Of a DNA stretch of 14,860 bases, positions 13,492 to 14,860 are shown one piece after another (position 1 is the stretch's first letter; the number at the start of each line of letters is the position of its first letter). Location: the NCBI GenBank assembly GCA_050010315.1, contig JBEKLG010000036.1, positions 1 through 14,860 on the forward strand, read 5' to 3'. A model generated the notes under the pieces. That model saw nothing but the letters and a program-made list of their open reading frames with translations. It was not told the DNA's origin and ran no database searches. The position numbers were made by a program, and so were the translations under genes. This stretch comes from Bog-793 sp050010315 (lineage in GTDB: Bacteria; Actinomycetota; Acidimicrobiia; Acidimicrobiales; Bog-793).

Positions 13492-14711
13492 GCGGCCGCG
13501 GCGACCGTGCTCTCGGAGCGGTGGCCCCAGGCGGTGTGCTCGTCGTAGAAACTGCCGTTGACGAGACAGCCATGGAGGATGCCGACGAGCCGGTTCCCGA
13601 GGGCTCTGAGCGCCGCATGGTGGGTGTCGCCCGCTGTTCGTCGGGCGTCGTAGAAGGCGCGGGCCCCCGGCGACGCAGTGAGGCTCGCAAAGGACCACAG
13701 ATAGATCGCGTCAGCGAGGCGCATGTTGCGGGCGTAGCGGGCGAGCACGACCCGCTTGGTGCCCGACGCGCGGGTAATCGGCGACGTGCCGGCGTAGTTC
13801 TTGCGAGACTTGGCACTGGCGTAACGGTCCGGGTCATCCCCGAACTCGCCGAGCACCCGGGCGCCGAGGATGGTCCCCAGTCCTGGCAGGGAACGGACCA
13901 CCTTGGCGGCCGGGTGCTGCTCAAAACCCGCTTCGAGCTGCTGCGCGAGGTTCGCGATCTCGGCGTTCATCGTCGAGATCACCGTCACCGACGCCTTGAC
14001 CGAAGCACCCATCGCGCTCGCCACCAGCGCGGAGCCCTGGAGCTGGGGCGAGCGCAGTGCCGCCTGGATCTCTCGAGCTCGCTCGTCGATCCGGCGCTGT
14101 CGCCCGCCCTGGCGCAGTGACGCAGCGATCTTTGCAAGCGAAAGCTCCGCCCCGAGGCTCGGGGTCGGCGCCACCTTCAACACCTCTGTGGCATCAGCGC
14201 TCGCCAGGTCGTCGAAGGCGGCGAGCGCCGCTGGGTAGAACTCCCGCAGCGTCGAGCGCAGCGCGTTGGCCTGCCGACCTCTCGACCAGATCATTGACTG
14301 GTGCGCCCGGGCGAGGACCTTCACCGCTTCGACGCTCTCGGAGTCACCGGCGACGGGGCGGTGGTTGTGCCGGTCGGTGCGGACCATGTCAGCGAGCACC
14401 TTGGCGTCGCCGGGATCGGACTTCGCGCCCGAGCTCGAGTGGCGGTCCCGATAGCGCGAGGTCGACATCGGGTTCACGGCGAACACGAGATAGCCCGCTG
14501 CGACGAGCGCCGCGACGAACAGGCCCCGGTCGGTCTCGATCCCGACGATCACCTCTTTCGGATCTTCGATATGCGCACCGACGAGCTCGTGGAAACGGGC
14601 GATCCCCTCGACGCCCTCGGGCAGCCGGCCTTCCCCGAGGCGCCTACCCTCTGCGTCCTCAACGTGCACGTCGTGGTGGGCCTCGGCCCAGTCCACTCCG
14701 ACAAAGATCAT
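13488..14711 (-). CDS. IS110-family transposase (DEDD recombinase)
   Basis: This 407-residue transposase has the two domains of the IS110 family. The N-terminal RuvC-like DEDD domain has Asp7 (FVGVDWAE), Glu59 (VIVGIETDRG), Asp99 and Asp102 (GAKSDPGDAKVLADM). A helical linker (about 130-265) joins it to the C-terminal Transposase_20-type domain (about 270-360). That domain has RSLPGLGTILGARVLGEFGD and NYAGTSPITRASGTKR; Ser316 in ASGTK fits the family's catalytic serine. All expected acidic residues are present and the frame is intact, so the enzyme is probably active. The ATG at 14711 is preceded by GGGAGGAG (14716-14723) at good spacing, which fixes the start. The family moves by a serine-dependent, RNA-guided recombination through a circular intermediate. 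Confidence 0.96.
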   Translation of the reverse strand: MIFVGVDWAEAHHDVHVEDAEGRRLGEGRLPEGVEGIARFHELVGAHIEDPKEVIVGIETDRGLFVAALVAAGYLVFAVNPMSTSRYRDRHSSSGAKSDPGDAKVLADMVRTDRHNHRPVAGDSESVEAVKVLARAHQSMIWSRGRQANALRSTLREFYPAALAAFDDLASADATEVLKVAPTPSLGAELSLAKIAASLRQGGRQRRIDERAREIQAALRSPQLQGSALVASAMGASVKASVTVISTMNAEIANLAQQLEAGFEQHPAAKVVRSLPGLGTILGARVLGEFGDDPDRYASAKSRKNYAGTSPITRASGTKRVVLARYARNMRLADAIYLWSFASLTASPGARAFYDARRTAGDTHHAALRALGNRLVGILHGCLVNGSFYDEHTAWGHRSESTVAAAA

Positions 14712-14860
14712 CTGACTCCTCCCATCGACGACACCAGTGTCGAGCCCGAGGACCCCAGCAGCTTCCTAATGGTTCAGTGCTCGAGGCACGACATCCCACC
14801 AGCCGTCGAAGGAGACCTCACCGACCGACCGGGGCACGATCTAGACGTAGGGCTCGAGGC
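14712..14860 (-). ncRNA. Candidate bridge-RNA region upstream of the IS110 transposase
   Basis: In IS110-group elements the non-coding end upstream of the transposase encodes the structured bridge RNA that pairs with both target and donor DNA. The leader here is at least 149 nt, non-coding and rich in symmetry. It contains CGACAC-CA-GTGTCG (14729-14742), a near-palindrome GTGCTCGAGGCAC (14777-14789) and the 9-bp repeat GCTCGAGGC (14779-14787 and 14852-14860). On the transposase strand GTGGGATGTC (14799-14790) matches GTGGGATATC at the right end (13475-13466), as a donor-pairing guide might. The left edge may be cut by the window. This is inferred from family knowledge and short matches only. 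Confidence 0.4.

Larger units (their letters stand above)
13464..14860 (-). mobile_element. IS110-family insertion sequence (ends approximate)
   Basis: The transposase identifies the family; the ends are not proven. IS110 elements lack long terminal inverted repeats and make no simple target duplication, so the ends must be inferred. TCTAGA occurs just past the transposase stop (13462-13467) and again upstream of the transposase (14840-14845). If the CT inside each copy is the core dinucleotide, the element is about 1,380 bp with a right end of about 22 bp and a left end of about 130 bp. That is a plausible size and layout. A 6-bp match is weak evidence, and the left end may lie beyond the window. 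Confidence 0.55.

Noticed and set aside
1..14860. CRISPR arrays, tRNAs, rRNAs, phage genes or defence islands
   Set aside because: No regularly spaced repeats, cloverleaf patterns or relevant protein families were seen anywhere in the window.

Overview
The window is very GC-rich and dense with genes. It carries a WhiB-family regulator, an exodeoxyribonuclease VII pair, genes that seem to start leaderless just after a TAnnnT box, and many GTG starts. Together these suggest a high-GC actinobacterium; an Acidimicrobiia-like lineage would fit, but that is inference. Only the IS110-type transposase is clearly mobile.

Layout. (1) 1-905, plus strand: the 3' end of an unidentified gene, overlapping a coiled-coil C4 zinc-ribbon protein. 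(2) 950-4694, minus strand: a small GlsB/YeaQ-type membrane protein lies downstream of phosphoenolpyruvate synthase (ppsA). ppsA is translationally coupled (ATGA overlap) to an upstream gene for a protein of prenyltransferase/squalene-cyclase-like repeats. (3) 4695-5199: about 500 bp with no convincing gene. (4) 5201-5555, minus strand: RNase P RNA (rnpB), missed by ORF calling. A long terminal helix and three apparent compensating changes in the catalytic P4 helix support it. (5) 5638-8763, plus strand: xseA and xseB overlapping by 4 bp, then an FAD/NAD(P)-dependent ferredoxin-reductase-like enzyme. xseA and the reductase both appear to have leaderless promoters. (6) 8772-10211, minus strand: an FGGY kinase of glycerol-kinase type in which several glycerol-contact residues are replaced. 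It is divergent from (7) a WhiB protein at 10480-10710. (8) 10907-13080: a doubtful ORF of atypical composition runs by one base into a PAS-GAF-HD-GYP protein, a predicted cyclic-di-GMP phosphodiesterase. (9) 13081-14860: a hairpin-rich non-coding stretch, then an IS110-family transposase on the minus strand with a 5' leader that may hold the element's bridge RNA. The window ends within or just outside the element.

How the genes fit together. PEP synthase makes PEP from pyruvate for gluconeogenesis; the link to its coupled repeat protein is not obvious. XseA and XseB are the two subunits of one nuclease. rnpB and xseA diverge from a promoter region of about 80 bp, and the kinase and whiB diverge from another. 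The least ordinary items are the IS110 end structures (an outward TTGACA over the transposase stop codon and a 9/10 match between the right end and the leader), the P4 covariation in rnpB, the kinase with altered substrate residues and the coupled ppsA/repeat-protein pair. No CRISPR array, tRNA, rRNA, phage gene or recognisable defence system was seen.
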